The notes under the pieces: generated by a model | Seen by the model: the letters and a program-made list of their open reading frames with translations, nothing else | What the model was told of the DNA's origin: nothing | Database searches by the model: none | Origin: Terriglobales bacterium | Lineage (GTDB): Bacteria > Acidobacteriota > Terriglobia > Terriglobales > Acidobacteriaceae | Reading direction: 5' to 3' | Assembly (NCBI GenBank): GCA_025462725.1 | Contig: JAOAPE010000011.1 | Span: 1-64,000, forward strand | Length of the DNA stretch: 64,000 nt | Made by a program: the position numbers and the translations under genes | In this document: positions 36,128 through 46,589 of the stretch, piece after piece | Numbering within the stretch: the stretch's first letter is position 1 | Layout: the number at the start of each line of letters is the position of its first letter

Positions 36128-37603
36128 TTAACGCTCGCGCGCGAAGTCTATGTATCCTCGGCGGGCGTCGGTGCGAATCAACTTCACGCTAAGACGGTCG
36201 CCGACATCGACACCCTGTTGTCCTTGCGCGAGCAATCCCTCAACACGCGGAGCCAGTACGCGGACGAACGTTCCTTTAGGGGAAACGCCGGTGACAATCG
36301 CATTGAAAGATTCGCCGATGCGATTTGCCATCGCGACCGCAGCCATCCGCTTCGTCATTTCGCGCTCGACTTTACGTGCGGCGTCTTCTTTCAACGTGCA
36401 GTTCTGTGCGATGGTGGCGAGGTCAGCGTCAGAATAAGGCGCTGGGGAACTTGCCAGCGCGGCTTTGATAAGGCGTTGCGTGACGAGATCAGCGAAGCGG
36501 CGGTTGGGAGCGGTGGAGTGTGTGTAGTCCTGCACGGCGAGACCGAAGTGTCCCTGTTCAGTGTCGCCCGGCTTTTCGAGGACGTACTCTCCGGGGCCCA
36601 TCAATTTGATGACAGCAAGCGACAGATCCGCGAAGTGATCGGGATCGGCAGCCTTGCGCGTGAGAAGGAAATCATTGAGGGCTCTGGAATCAGGCAGGGC
36701 GGGGAGATGTCCGCCTTGCTGCGAAGCCAGTTCGACGATGCGGTCCCATCGCTTGGGAGTTTTCACGACGCGGCGTATGGATGAGAGTTTGCGGTTCTCA
36801 AACAATCGCGCGACAACACCGTTCGCAGCGATCATGAAATTTTCGATGAGTTCAGTCGCGGGATTCTTCTGCTGCTCAACGATGTCCATGACCTGGTCAT
36901 GGGAAAGAATCGGGCGAGTCTCAATGGTCTCGATGTTCAATGCGCCGTGAGCGATGCGCTGAGCTTTGAGCGCCTGCGAAGCTTCGAATTGGAGTTTCAG
37001 CTGTGATTTCAGGTCAGGGGATGCGGCGACCTTGTCGGGTGCAGGTGAACCATTTTCTAGCCATTTTCCAACGGCGTTGTAAGTAAGCTGCGCTTTATTT
37101 CGCAAGAGCGCGGGATACAGGTTGCTCGAGTTAACGTTGCCATCTTTACTGACGACGAATTCTACGACCATGCAGAGCTTGTCGGCGCCTTCGAGCAGAG
37201 AGGTGTCGCCGGTGGAAAGCTGTTCGGGCAGCATGGAAAAATTATGGACTCCAGCGTAAACAGTCGTCGTCTGCTCGGCAGCATACTGATCGATCGGGGA
37301 ACCTTTAGCGACGAAGGCGTCAACGTCTGCGATCCCGATCAGCACTTTGATGTCGCCATTGGACAGGCGCTCTGCGACTTCAACCTGGTCCAAGTCGCGC
37401 GAGGTGTCGTTGTCGATAGATGACCATAAAAAATTGCGAAGGTCGAGGATGCTGCCGCTCGATGCAATCTGCGGGGGATGCGTTTTTAAAGCTGCAAGCT
37501 GTTGCGCCACTTGTGGCGGGAAGTCCGGATGAAAGCCGTTGTCCAGCATGGATTGTCTTGCGGCAGCTTGGAGGTCAACAGAAGAGGCAGAAGTCTGATT
37601 CAT
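36128..37603 (-). CDS. RNB-domain exoribonuclease (RNase II/R family)
   Basis: A 491-residue cytosolic 3'-5' exoribonuclease. The RNB catalytic domain spans ~45-400, with the metal-binding Asp cluster in SIDNDTSRDLDQ and later motifs HSTAPNRRFADLVTQRL. A C-terminal S1-like domain (GESFNAIVTGVSPKGTFVRVL) completes it. The N-terminal cold-shock domains of full-length RNase R are absent, making this a short RNB protein. It converges with the TPR kinase, four bases tail to tail. Confidence 0.88.
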   Translation of the reverse strand: MNQTSASSVDLQAAARQSMLDNGFHPDFPPQVAQQLAALKTHPPQIASSGSILDLRNFLWSSIDNDTSRDLDQVEVAERLSNGDIKVLIGIADVDAFVAKGSPIDQYAAEQTTTVYAGVHNFSMLPEQLSTGDTSLLEGADKLCMVVEFVVSKDGNVNSSNLYPALLRNKAQLTYNAVGKWLENGSPAPDKVAASPDLKSQLKLQFEASQALKAQRIAHGALNIETIETRPILSHDQVMDIVEQQKNPATELIENFMIAANGVVARLFENRKLSSIRRVVKTPKRWDRIVELASQQGGHLPALPDSRALNDFLLTRKAADPDHFADLSLAVIKLMGPGEYVLEKPGDTEQGHFGLAVQDYTHSTAPNRRFADLVTQRLIKAALASSPAPYSDADLATIAQNCTLKEDAARKVEREMTKRMAAVAMANRIGESFNAIVTGVSPKGTFVRVLAPRVEGLLAQGQQGVDVGDRLSVKLIRTDARRGYIDFARER

Positions 37604-37664
37604 TGTTTTCCGGTACTCGCGAGTTAGAAGGAAAGCCTAACACGCGAGCACGATCAGGTTGTTC

Positions 37665-38813
37665 TCAACTGATTTTCTGGCGACGTTCGATCTTACCGAG
37701 ACGGGATGTCAGCTCCACTTGTTTGGAGCCGCTGATCTTTGCGAACAGCGCGAGCGCCTGTGCGGTGACTTGGTCCATGTTGTAGTACTTGTACGTAGCG
37801 AGTCGACCGACGAAGTGGACGCCTTGCGTCGCATCCGCCAAGGCCTTGTATTTCTTGTAGAGCTCGCTGTTCTCCGGACGCGGAATTGGATAGTAGGGAT
37901 CGCCTTCCGCACGAGGGAATTCATAGACGATGCTCGTCTTGTGGTGTTGCTGTCCGGTGAGATGCTTGAACTCAGTCACCCTGGTATAGAGGTGCTCATT
38001 GGGATAGTTGATCACCGCGACCGGCTGCAACTGGGGCGTGTCGAGGGTCTCGTGTTTGAATTGAAGCGAGCGATAGGGAAGCTTGCCGAATTCGAAGTTG
38101 AAGAATTCGTCCACGGGTCCGGTGTAAATCATCTCGCGATAGGGGATCATGCCCTCAAGTTCGCGGTAATCGGTGTTGAGCATCACCTTGATATTCGGAT
38201 GATCAAGCATGTTCTCAAACATGCGCGTGAATCCGTGTAGCGGCATCGCCTGATAAGTGTCAGAGAAGTAGCGGTCGTCGCGATTGGTGCGGACGGGTAC
38301 GCGCGAGGTGACCGTGGCGTCGAGCTCTGAAGGGTCGAGGTCCCACTGCTTGCGGGTGTAATTGCGAAAGAACTTCTCGTAGAGCTCGCGTCCTACGCGG
38401 TTAACGACAACGTCTTCTGAAGTCCGAACCGGATTGCGGGCTTCCGCCACGCTCTGGAAGAAATCTTCCACCTGACTGGACGTGAGACTCAGGCCATAAA
38501 GCTTGTTGATGGTGTCGAGGTTGATGGGAATGGGGACAAGCTGTCCGTCAACGCTGGCGCGCACTCGATGTTCATACGAACGCCATTCAGTGAACTGGGA
38601 CAGATACTCGAAGACTGGCTTTGAGTTCGTATGGAAGATGTGCGGGCCGTATTTGTGCACGAGCACGCCGTGATCGTTGTAATGGTCGAAGGCATTTCCG
38701 CCGATGTGCGGGCGTTTGTCTACGATAAGTACATTCATCCCGAGCACTTTGGCGAGTCGCTCGGCGAGCACACTTCCGGCGAAACCGGCTCCGACAATCA
38801 GATAATCAAACAA
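37665..38813 (-). CDS. glf: UDP-galactopyranose mutase
   Basis: A 382-residue FAD enzyme converting UDP-galactopyranose to UDP-galactofuranose. It has the N-terminal FAD loop VGAGFAGSVLAERLA, the following HIGGNAFDHYN, and the conserved YTGPVDEFF and YPIPRPENSELYKKY segments. Length is typical (~370-390). It is the second gene of a pair with the glycosyltransferase upstream (21-base gap), so the galactofuranose made is probably used in a surface glycan. Confidence 0.95.
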   Translation of the reverse strand: MFDYLIVGAGFAGSVLAERLAKVLGMNVLIVDKRPHIGGNAFDHYNDHGVLVHKYGPHIFHTNSKPVFEYLSQFTEWRSYEHRVRASVDGQLVPIPINLDTINKLYGLSLTSSQVEDFFQSVAEARNPVRTSEDVVVNRVGRELYEKFFRNYTRKQWDLDPSELDATVTSRVPVRTNRDDRYFSDTYQAMPLHGFTRMFENMLDHPNIKVMLNTDYRELEGMIPYREMIYTGPVDEFFNFEFGKLPYRSLQFKHETLDTPQLQPVAVINYPNEHLYTRVTEFKHLTGQQHHKTSIVYEFPRAEGDPYYPIPRPENSELYKKYKALADATQGVHFVGRLATYKYYNMDQVTAQALALFAKISGSKQVELTSRLGKIERRQKIS

Positions 38814-38834
38814 GGCGAGTCCTCAATGGTAGTG

Positions 38835-40109
38835 TCATGCAGCGGCGGTGTCCTGCTGGACTGAAATCTCGGTTTCCAAATTCGGAGTTGCGACTTCTGC
38901 AACCAATGCGAACATGCGCTGAACCGTAAGGTCCCAGGAACTCTTGCGAAGAAAACGATCAACACGCGCCAGCCACTCTGAATCTTCAACGCCAGCCATC
39001 GATTGTTCGACAGCCCCAATGAATTCCTCGGGAGCATCAGCGATGCGAACCAGTCCGAGTTCCCCGTAAGGACGCACAACGTCGCGAATGGATGTCGAGA
39101 CCACAGGTTTTCCCGCGGCGAGGTATTCGGGCGTCTTCGTGGGGCTGATGTATCGGGTCGATTCGTTGCGCGCAAAGAGCAGCAAGGCCACGTCCCATCC
39201 GGCAATGTATGCGGGAAGTTCGCGGTACTGCTTTGACCCGAGATAGTGAATGTTCGGTGCCTTGGGCAGATCTTTGGGGTCGATCTTCACGACTGGGCCG
39301 ACCATAACGAAATGCCAGTCAGGGCGGGCGAGAGCTGCGTCGTGCAGGAGCGCACGATCAAAGCGCTCGTCGAGCACACCGAAAAAGCCTAATCGAGGGT
39401 GCGGTATCCCAACTTGATCTGTGGGGTCGGGCTGCATAACGCGCGCGTTCTTGAAATGCGCAGCATCAATGCTGCTGGGGAAAAGATGAACACTGGGATG
39501 CTTGTCCCGTTTGGCTTCGTACAGGGATTGCCCGCCAGTGAAGACGAGGTCGGCCATTCGAAAGAGCTTGGATTCGCGAATCTTCAACTCCGGAGGCGCG
39601 CCCTTGAAGGCGGAGAGCTCGTCCATGCAGTCGTACACGACAGCCTGCGGCTCAAGATGCGCAGTGAAAGACAAAGCCATAGGCGTGTAATACCAGAGTA
39701 TGAAATTGTTGATCTGCTGGGCTCGCATGAATTCGTCCAGTAACTCCCGTTGCAGAATGGCGACTTCCGCGGGAGTGGTACCGGCGGGCACGTGGGGCAC
39801 AGCGCGAACCACACCCTCTGAAGTGACAGTCACTTCCAGATGAGCGTCATCAGGAGAATCGAAATAGGGTTCTTCAAAATAAAAGACGCGGGCGTGCTTG
39901 GCGCGTCGACCTAATAAGTGCTGTGGGCGTTGATAGACAAAATCCCAGCGAAGGTGCGAGAGGCAAAGAACATCAAGTTCACTGGCGGGAATCTTTGAGG
40001 CGGTTGTGGTCAGAGTAGAAGTGAACGTTTTTTGGCCATTACCATTGTTCGCCCCGTTCTTGCCCGGCGGAGTATCAATCCTAACTTCGTTTGACAGTTT
40101 TAGTTTCAT
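38835..40109 (-). CDS. Glycosyltransferase (GT-B fold)
   Basis: A 424-residue cytosolic or membrane-associated glycosyltransferase. The N-terminal region has LSHLRWDFVYQRPQHLLGR, typical of group-1-like glycosyltransferases paired with Glf. The C-terminal half has LGFFGVLDERFD and the donor-site stretch ISPTKTPEYLAAGKPVVSTSI with the EYLAAGKPV signature. The acceptor and linkage are unknown; UDP-galactofuranose from the next gene is a likely donor (inference). The first ~35 residues are low-complexity and the true start may be later. Confidence 0.85.
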   Translation of the reverse strand: MKLKLSNEVRIDTPPGKNGANNGNGQKTFTSTLTTTASKIPASELDVLCLSHLRWDFVYQRPQHLLGRRAKHARVFYFEEPYFDSPDDAHLEVTVTSEGVVRAVPHVPAGTTPAEVAILQRELLDEFMRAQQINNFILWYYTPMALSFTAHLEPQAVVYDCMDELSAFKGAPPELKIRESKLFRMADLVFTGGQSLYEAKRDKHPSVHLFPSSIDAAHFKNARVMQPDPTDQVGIPHPRLGFFGVLDERFDRALLHDAALARPDWHFVMVGPVVKIDPKDLPKAPNIHYLGSKQYRELPAYIAGWDVALLLFARNESTRYISPTKTPEYLAAGKPVVSTSIRDVVRPYGELGLVRIADAPEEFIGAVEQSMAGVEDSEWLARVDRFLRKSSWDLTVQRMFALVAEVATPNLETEISVQQDTAAA

Positions 40110-40230
40110 TCCTCCGTTAGATGCAGACCTGAGATGTCATGCAAAGTAGCTGGATTCGTTTCGAGCGGAAAATTTCATGGCGCGGACGTCAACACACGCC
40201 ATGTTCCAAGAGAGAGTTGCTGAAGCGAGT

Positions 40231-43047
40231 CTAGCTTGAGGTGGAAACTGAAAATTCAGGAGTGGAGATATCCTGACGCTGTTGTGCGACTGTGATCATG
40301 TTATTCAGCAGGTGGGTGGCGTACGGGTCACGACTGTATTGATCGAACCGGTAGGTGGTGGCAAAAGCCAAACCTTGTGGCAGCCGAAGCCACTGAGTGA
40401 GAGCGGAATTTTTTGCGATCCAGCCGAATGCAACGCCGGAGAGCACGTCAGTGAAATCCTTGTTGCTCGCCGGGCGAATGATGTGGCGGGGCACAACGTG
40501 TCGAGACTCGAAACCGAGTACACGGGTGAACCAGAGTGCCTTGTAGAGCTCTGAGTCTGGATTGATCCAGTTAAAGTTGGAGAACCAGCGTCCGTCGAGG
40601 TCGCTTCCTTCGCGCGCGGCAACTGTCCAGGGGAGATCAGAAGGCAGACCCGCTGGCGAATCCAGGAGCAGGAGCAACGGGCCGCCGCTCGCGGCGTGAG
40701 CCTTGGCGATAGTGTCCAGTTGGGTGGCAATCATCAACTCTTCAGGACGATGGTCGTTGGCGTTGCGCAACGTGTATCCAGCATTCCGGAGTTGTTCGCC
40801 TAGGCCGCCGCTTGTGCCCAGGGGATCGTGCAAGCGGAGTGGCTGGATGTTGGCTTCGGCTTGCGGAAAAAGAAACAACTCAGCGCTGTTCTGCGCGATG
40901 ACTGCGCCCTTTGCGCTACGAAGTTCCATGTGGATGCGCTCTGAGCTAGCGAGTGCCAGTTCCGGAGCAGTGAAAGAGAGATGCTGAAGCCGCCGAACGG
41001 TTCCGCTGGGGATTGATTCCGAGATGGTGAATTGTCCGCCCAATCCGGAGTCAGTGGCCCAGCGCAGGCGACTGCCCTTCACGTCAGTGGTGCTGTAGTG
41101 AGACAGAATGACTTCGAAGTCGACAGTTTCCCCTGCGGTGAAGTTCTGCTTCGCAATGTCGATGAGGATCAAGTCTGGCTTTTGTAGCCGCTCGAGTTCG
41201 CCGGAGAAGACCTTAGGATCGCGCCACATGTCCAACAAGCCGTTAACTTCCCAATGGACATCAGTCATGCCAGTGACAACGTGCCCTTGGATCTCGCCGT
41301 GCTTGCGGATGTCCTCCATCTGGTGCTTGAGGGAAGAGAACTGGTGCCACTGCGTCTCTTCCGCGAAAGCATCGTAGCTGCCGAAGACACGGTCGAGGCC
41401 GTATTCGGTGAATCGCTCCAGGACGCCGACGGGAGTGGTGACTTCGCGTCCGCCGAAGCTGCAATGGAACCACCATGGAACTTCGTCCGGCAACTTAGGT
41501 AAACCCCAATTGCCGAACTCGGAAACTAGAATGGGTTCATGCCCGGTTCGTTCAGCATCGCCAAAAGGACTGAAAGTCCAAGCGGGGCGTGAAGCGAGCT
41601 CCGCTGTCCACTTGTCCCACTTGGCTGCATCGTCCGGCATAGAGTAGTAGTTGTGGAAGTCTTCGATGTCGCTCTTCAGGTGGAAATTCTTTTCGCACGC
41701 GCTGTTATCCACGACGAGGCGACCGAGAGGTGCGACCTCTTCTTTTATGCGATTGAACGTTTCCTTCAACCAAGTGCGCTGCTCCGCCTGCTGAAGATCG
41801 ATTCCCCAAGATTCATTCATGATGGTCTGAATGACGATGGAAGGATGGTTCCAATCGCGGTCGAGCACTTCCTCGAACATCTTGCGACCGCGATCTGCGG
41901 CCTTATGAGAGAAGTGATCAGCCGGATACCAGCAATCGCTCCATGAAGGCATCTCCGTCCAGAGAAGAAGCCCGACTTCATCAGCGACGGTGAGATAGAC
42001 CGGGTGTGCCACCTTTAAATGGCAGCGGAGAAGATTGATGCCCATCGCCTTGGCCTTCAGCATGGTGTCGCGAACATAAGCTTCAGAAGCCGGAGTGTGA
42101 ATGGTCTCAGGATAAAAGTCCTGATCAAGCGCTCCCATCAAATAAAAGGGTTTGTTATTCAGGAAGAGCTTCTGGTCGCGCGCTTCAAATTTCCGGAATC
42201 CGAAACGCACACGTTTTCGATATTGCACGGCACCCGTGACGGAGACTTCAACGGTGTAGAGAGCCGGACTGTCGGGACTCCACAAGCGATGGTTCCTTAC
42301 GTGAGCGTGCAACTGCTTTGAACTCAGGGTTGTGGGCCCCTGAACCTGAGTTTCCCATTCAACCTTACCGCTGCTGTCTTGCACGCTGACATGCAGTGAT
42401 GTGGCAGCGGAAACTTCAGCGGATTCGAGTCCGGCGCCGGCCAGTTGCACATCTATCTTGAGGTCGCCAGAGATGTTGGGCGTGATACGAATGTTTTCAA
42501 CGTAAATCGCGGGGCAGAGTTCCAGACGAACTCCCTGCCAGATCCCGGCGTTCTGGATGTACCAATTCTGTTTGCCGTGCGGAATCTCGTTGTACATCAT
42601 CTCCGGGCAAAGCTCCTGGTTGAGGGCTTCGTCCATGGGCGGATCGATGACTCGGACTACGAGTTCGTTGTCGCCAGGCTGAAGGAATTCCGTAATCTCA
42701 AAATGAAACGGAGTGTATCCGCCTTCGTGGGAGCCGATGCGACGGCCATTCAGAAAAACTTCAGCGAAGTAGTCCACCGCGCCGAACTTAATAAGGATGT
42801 GACGGTCGTCGCCATATGTGGGAATGCGGAACTTTGTCCGATACCAGCCGACACCCATGTAATCGCGCAGGTCAACAAATTGGGCATTCCAAGAGACACC
42901 GACACGCGCTACGCGCCAGCCCGGAGTTTCCGCAAGGTCAGGGAGGCGCAGTTTTCCGGTGACGTCCGCGAGGAACTCCCATCCGTAAAGGAGGTCGAGA
43001 CGAGGGGCATCATCAAACGAAGTGAGCTGGGGAAGGGTTGAATTCAC
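40231..43047 (-). CDS. Glycoside hydrolase family 2 protein
   Basis: A 938-residue sugar hydrolase. An N-terminal jelly-roll (~1-190), an immunoglobulin-like domain (~200-300) and a TIM barrel (~300-600) are followed by further beta domains. The acid/base Glu lies in IMNESWGI and the nucleophile Glu in LVSEFGNWG, the GH2 pair. GH2 includes beta-galactosidases, glucuronidases and mannosidases; the nearby galactose genes favour a galactosidase-like role (inference). No signal peptide is seen. The gene is divergent from galK-galE at 43226, sharing a ~180-base promoter region. Confidence 0.9.
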   Translation of the reverse strand: MNSTLPQLTSFDDAPRLDLLYGWEFLADVTGKLRLPDLAETPGWRVARVGVSWNAQFVDLRDYMGVGWYRTKFRIPTYGDDRHILIKFGAVDYFAEVFLNGRRIGSHEGGYTPFHFEITEFLQPGDNELVVRVIDPPMDEALNQELCPEMMYNEIPHGKQNWYIQNAGIWQGVRLELCPAIYVENIRITPNISGDLKIDVQLAGAGLESAEVSAATSLHVSVQDSSGKVEWETQVQGPTTLSSKQLHAHVRNHRLWSPDSPALYTVEVSVTGAVQYRKRVRFGFRKFEARDQKLFLNNKPFYLMGALDQDFYPETIHTPASEAYVRDTMLKAKAMGINLLRCHLKVAHPVYLTVADEVGLLLWTEMPSWSDCWYPADHFSHKAADRGRKMFEEVLDRDWNHPSIVIQTIMNESWGIDLQQAEQRTWLKETFNRIKEEVAPLGRLVVDNSACEKNFHLKSDIEDFHNYYSMPDDAAKWDKWTAELASRPAWTFSPFGDAERTGHEPILVSEFGNWGLPKLPDEVPWWFHCSFGGREVTTPVGVLERFTEYGLDRVFGSYDAFAEETQWHQFSSLKHQMEDIRKHGEIQGHVVTGMTDVHWEVNGLLDMWRDPKVFSGELERLQKPDLILIDIAKQNFTAGETVDFEVILSHYSTTDVKGSRLRWATDSGLGGQFTISESIPSGTVRRLQHLSFTAPELALASSERIHMELRSAKGAVIAQNSAELFLFPQAEANIQPLRLHDPLGTSGGLGEQLRNAGYTLRNANDHRPEELMIATQLDTIAKAHAASGGPLLLLLDSPAGLPSDLPWTVAAREGSDLDGRWFSNFNWINPDSELYKALWFTRVLGFESRHVVPRHIIRPASNKDFTDVLSGVAFGWIAKNSALTQWLRLPQGLAFATTYRFDQYSRDPYATHLLNNMITVAQQRQDISTPEFSVSTSS

Positions 43048-43225
43048 GTGTTTCCATTTTGATTCAAATCAGGGGCGACTCGAATCGAAATTAATACTTA
43101 GTTCCTGAAGAAAAGTGTTAAGTACTCGATTCAGTGCGGCACCCTAGATTTTGCGCAAGGGCGAAAGCACAAGGGCGGAGTTCCGCATCCAACTTCGATA
43201 CGGGGAACGCCCTTCTATTCCTGAG
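43048..43225. promoter_or_regulatory. Divergent promoter region between GH2 and galK-galE
   Basis: The interval has several dyads, for example ACTTA...TAAGT near 43099-43126 and GATTCAAATC near 43062. A shared operator controlling both the glycosidase and the Leloir genes is likely but no known operator was recognised. Confidence 0.35.
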
Positions 43226-45472
43226 ATGCAATCCAAGAGACAAGAAATCACCTCGCAGTTGGCGGAACGCTTCCAAAGCAAATTCGGGACCATGCCGCGG
43301 ATCTTCTGCGCGCCCGGACGCGTGAACCTCATCGGCGAGCACACGGATTACAACGATGGCTTCGTAATGCCGGCGGCCATTGAGTTTTACTCCTGGGTGG
43401 CCGTCGCGCCACGTGCAGACCGGATCGTGAGGCTGCAATCAGAAGAGTTTCGAGACCAAGCGGAATTCTCGCTGGACGATGCGTCTGCTCGGAAACGAAA
43501 TCACTGGAGCGATTATGTGCAGGGAGTCGCGATTGCGCTGCAGTCGGGTGGGTATCGGCTGCAAGGTGCGGAGATGCTCATCCACAGCGAGGTGCCGATT
43601 GGGGCAGGGTTGAGTTCATCCGCGGCGCTGGAAGTGAGCAGCGGGATGGCTCTGCTGGAAAACGTAGGTTATGGCATGAAAGGCATCCTGGAGCTGACGA
43701 AGCTCGCGCTTATGTGCCAGCGCGCCGAGAACGAGTTCGTTGGAGCGCGATCCGGGATCATGGACCAGTTCATCTCGTGCCACGGGCGTGAAGGTCATGC
43801 GCTGATGCTGGATTGCCGGTCGCTGCAGTTTACGGAGGTGCCGACGCCGGACTCGGCCACGATCGTAATCTGCAACACCATGGTGAAGCATTCGATTGCG
43901 TCAGGTGAATACAACACCCGGCGCGCAGAGTGCGAAAAAGCCGTTAAGCAGCTGGCATCGAAGATCCTGGGACTGCGAAGCTTGCGCGACCTCACTCTTG
44001 AGCAACTCGACGCACATCGCGAGCTGATTTCCGAAGTTCTTTATCGGCGGGCGCATCACGTCGTTACGGAAAACCTTAGAGTACAGGAGGCCGCTGCGGC
44101 ATTGGAGAAAGGTGACTTGGGCGAGTTCGGAAAGCTGATGCGCGAGTCACACGTGAGCCTTCGAGATGACTACGAGGTCAGTAGCAAGGAACTGGATGCG
44201 ATGGTGGAGATTGCTTTACAGCAGCCCGGGGTCTTCGGGGCACGCATGACCGGAGGCGGATTCGGCGGATGCACGGTGAACTTGGTCGAGAGCGCCGCGG
44301 TCGCAGGCTTCCGTTCAGCAGTGGCGCGCGGGTATCGGCAGCGGACGGGGATCGAGCCGCAATTGTATGTGTCTGAGCCCTCGGACGGCGTCCATGAGGT
44401 GACCGAAGTTGCGGAAGTGGCGACGGCGAACTACTCAGCAGCTCCTCGCATCGAAGTTCAGAGTTCCACGAAGGGGGATTCCTTGCGAGTTTTGGTCACG
44501 GGAGGCGCAGGTTACATCGGCAGCGTTGTAAGCGCCGAGTTGCTTGCTGCGGGACATTCAGTAGTGGTTTACGACAACCTGAGCCACGGGCATGCGAGCG
44601 CCATACCGGATGGCGCGGACTTTGTTGAAGGCGACATTGCCGAGGCGGAGAAAGTCGGGCGACTATTGCGCGAGCGTTCCATCGATGCCGTGATGCATTT
44701 TGCGGCATTCATCGAGGCGGGCGAATCGATGAAGGTCCCGGAGAAATATTTCCAGAATAATTCGGCAAACGCTCTTGTCCTGTTGCAAGCCGTGTTGGGA
44801 GCAGGAGTGAAGAAGTTTGTGTTTTCTTCGACCGCGGCCCTCTACGGCGATCCGCAGAGTATCCCGATCAAAGAAGACGATCCGTTGATCCCGACTAATG
44901 CGTACGGGGAGTCGAAGTTGCTGGTGGAACGCATGCTGCTTTGGTTCAATCGCATCCACGGATTGAAATATGCGAGCTTGCGATATTTCAATGCTGCGGG
45001 AGCGGCAGGCTGTTTAGGCGAAGCGCACCAACCCGAATCGCATTTGATCCCGCTGGTGCTGCAAGTCGCGCGCGGAGTGCGGGAATCGATCGCGATCTAC
45101 GGGACCGATTATCCGACGCATGATGGAACGTGTGTGCGCGACTACATTCATGTGTCCGACCTGGCGCAGGCGCATGTGCTTGCGTTGCAAGGTCTCGAAA
45201 CACGAGACAAACTTATCTGCAATCTCGGCAATGGCCGCGGCTTCAGTGTGCGTGAAGTGATTGAAGTTGCACGCAAGGTTACGAACCATGCCATTCCGGC
45301 GGTCGAAGCACCGCGTCGTCCCGGAGATCCAGCCGTGCTGGTAGCGAGTTCGGAGCGCATCATGAAAGAGTTGGGCTGGAAGCCGCGCTATCCGGAACTG
45401 GAGACGATCATCCGCAGCGCGTGGGAGTGGCACCAGCAACATCCGCATGGATATCTAGTCCAAGCCGCCTAA
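43226..45472 (+). CDS. Galactokinase-UDP-glucose 4-epimerase fusion
   Basis: A 748-residue two-enzyme protein. Residues ~1-395 are a full galactokinase ([48 protein letters not shown]). After a ~20-residue linker, residues ~420-748 are a complete GalE short-chain epimerase ([12 protein letters not shown] Rossmann loop, Ser/Tyr/Lys in FSSTAALYG and [19 protein letters not shown]). It phosphorylates galactose and interconverts UDP-galactose and UDP-glucose. The ATG at 43226 begins just before the first kinase helix; a TTG at 43151 is less likely. galT follows after one base. One continuous frame covers both domains, so this is not an annotation join. Confidence 0.92.
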   Translation: MQSKRQEITSQLAERFQSKFGTMPRIFCAPGRVNLIGEHTDYNDGFVMPAAIEFYSWVAVAPRADRIVRLQSEEFRDQAEFSLDDASARKRNHWSDYVQGVAIALQSGGYRLQGAEMLIHSEVPIGAGLSSSAALEVSSGMALLENVGYGMKGILELTKLALMCQRAENEFVGARSGIMDQFISCHGREGHALMLDCRSLQFTEVPTPDSATIVICNTMVKHSIASGEYNTRRAECEKAVKQLASKILGLRSLRDLTLEQLDAHRELISEVLYRRAHHVVTENLRVQEAAAALEKGDLGEFGKLMRESHVSLRDDYEVSSKELDAMVEIALQQPGVFGARMTGGGFGGCTVNLVESAAVAGFRSAVARGYRQRTGIEPQLYVSEPSDGVHEVTEVAEVATANYSAAPRIEVQSSTKGDSLRVLVTGGAGYIGSVVSAELLAAGHSVVVYDNLSHGHASAIPDGADFVEGDIAEAEKVGRLLRERSIDAVMHFAAFIEAGESMKVPEKYFQNNSANALVLLQAVLGAGVKKFVFSSTAALYGDPQSIPIKEDDPLIPTNAYGESKLLVERMLLWFNRIHGLKYASLRYFNAAGAAGCLGEAHQPESHLIPLVLQVARGVRESIAIYGTDYPTHDGTCVRDYIHVSDLAQAHVLALQGLETRDKLICNLGNGRGFSVREVIEVARKVTNHAIPAVEAPRRPGDPAVLVASSERIMKELGWKPRYPELETIIRSAWEWHQQHPHGYLVQAA

Positions 45473-45473
45473 T

Positions 45474-46496
45474 ATGCAATTGATCTCAGAACCGCATCGC
45501 CGGTTGAACCCGCTTACCGGCGAGTGGGTGCTGGTGTCTCCGCACCGCACGGCCAGACCATGGCAGGGTCAAGTAGAGACGACTCCCGCGCCGGTGCTGT
45601 TGCAATACGATCCAACGTGCTATCTGTGCCCGGGGAATGAGCGGGCCGGCGGAGTGCGCAATCCGAAATACACAGGGACATTTGTTTTTGAGAATGACTT
45701 TGCGGCGCTGCGTCTTGACGCTAAAAACAAAATTATCTCTGAAAATGAATTACTGACGGCGGAAGCGGAGCGGGGAATCTGCCGCGTGATGTGCTTTTCC
45801 CCGCGGCACGATCTAACGCTGTCCACGATGAACAATGAAGATGTTGTTCGCGTGGTAGACACATGGGTAGAGCAGTATGTGGAATTGGGAACGATGGATT
45901 TCATCCGTCACGTGCAGATATTTGAAAATCGTGGGGCGATGATGGGCGCGAGTAATCCGCATCCGCATTGTCAGATATGGGCTAATGAGACTTTGCCAAA
46001 CGAGCCTGCAAAAGAATTGCGGCAGCAGGGCAAATATCTCGAGAAGAACGGGCACTGCCTTTTGTGTCGTTATCTTGAAGTTGAGATCAATGCGAAGGAG
46101 CGATTGATCTTTGAAAATGATTCTTTCGCGGTAGTGGTGCCATTTTGGGCGGTGTGGCCCTTCGAGACGATAGTGTTGAGCAAGCGGCATTTCTCGGGGA
46201 TGGACGATTTGTCTTCGCAGGAACGAGAACAACTTGCAATGGTCCTGCGAGAGACAACTGCAAAGTACGACAATTTATTCGGCGTGAGTTTCCCTTACTC
46301 AATGGGATTTCACCAGCGCCCGACGGATGGCGAGCAACATCCGGAGTGGCACTTTCACGCACACTTTTATCCGCCGCTGTTGCGCTCGGCAACGATAAGA
46401 AAATTCATGGTTGGATACGAATTGCTGGGCTCGCCGCAGCGCGATTTGACTCCTGAAGCCGCAGCGGAGCGACTGCGCGCAGCTATCGCGAAATAA
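45474..46496 (+). CDS. galT: Galactose-1-phosphate uridylyltransferase
   Basis: A 340-residue HIT-superfamily enzyme that swaps UMP between UDP-glucose and galactose 1-phosphate. The active-site motif [10 protein letters not shown] carries the covalent His, and zinc-ligand regions are seen at [10 protein letters not shown] and CLLCRYL. Length is typical. It starts one base after the galK-galE stop, completing the Leloir pathway in two genes. Confidence 0.96.
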   Translation: MQLISEPHRRLNPLTGEWVLVSPHRTARPWQGQVETTPAPVLLQYDPTCYLCPGNERAGGVRNPKYTGTFVFENDFAALRLDAKNKIISENELLTAEAERGICRVMCFSPRHDLTLSTMNNEDVVRVVDTWVEQYVELGTMDFIRHVQIFENRGAMMGASNPHPHCQIWANETLPNEPAKELRQQGKYLEKNGHCLLCRYLEVEINAKERLIFENDSFAVVVPFWAVWPFETIVLSKRHFSGMDDLSSQEREQLAMVLRETTAKYDNLFGVSFPYSMGFHQRPTDGEQHPEWHFHAHFYPPLLRSATIRKFMVGYELLGSPQRDLTPEAAAERLRAAIAK

Positions 46497-46502
46497 TCCA
46501 AG

Positions 46503-46520
46503 GTTGCTGAATCCAGCAAC
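46503..46520 (+). terminator. Small hairpin after galT
   Basis: GTTGCTG (46503-46509) pairs perfectly with CAGCAAC (46514-46520) around AATC, seven bases after the galT stop. No T-run follows, so termination is doubtful; it may mark an mRNA end or be a stabilising element. Confidence 0.3.
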
Positions 46521-46589
46521 AATCGTGGCGTATTTTGCCGCCATTGAACAGAGAACTTCTAAGTCCGGCAACGCATCGGAATTAGCATC

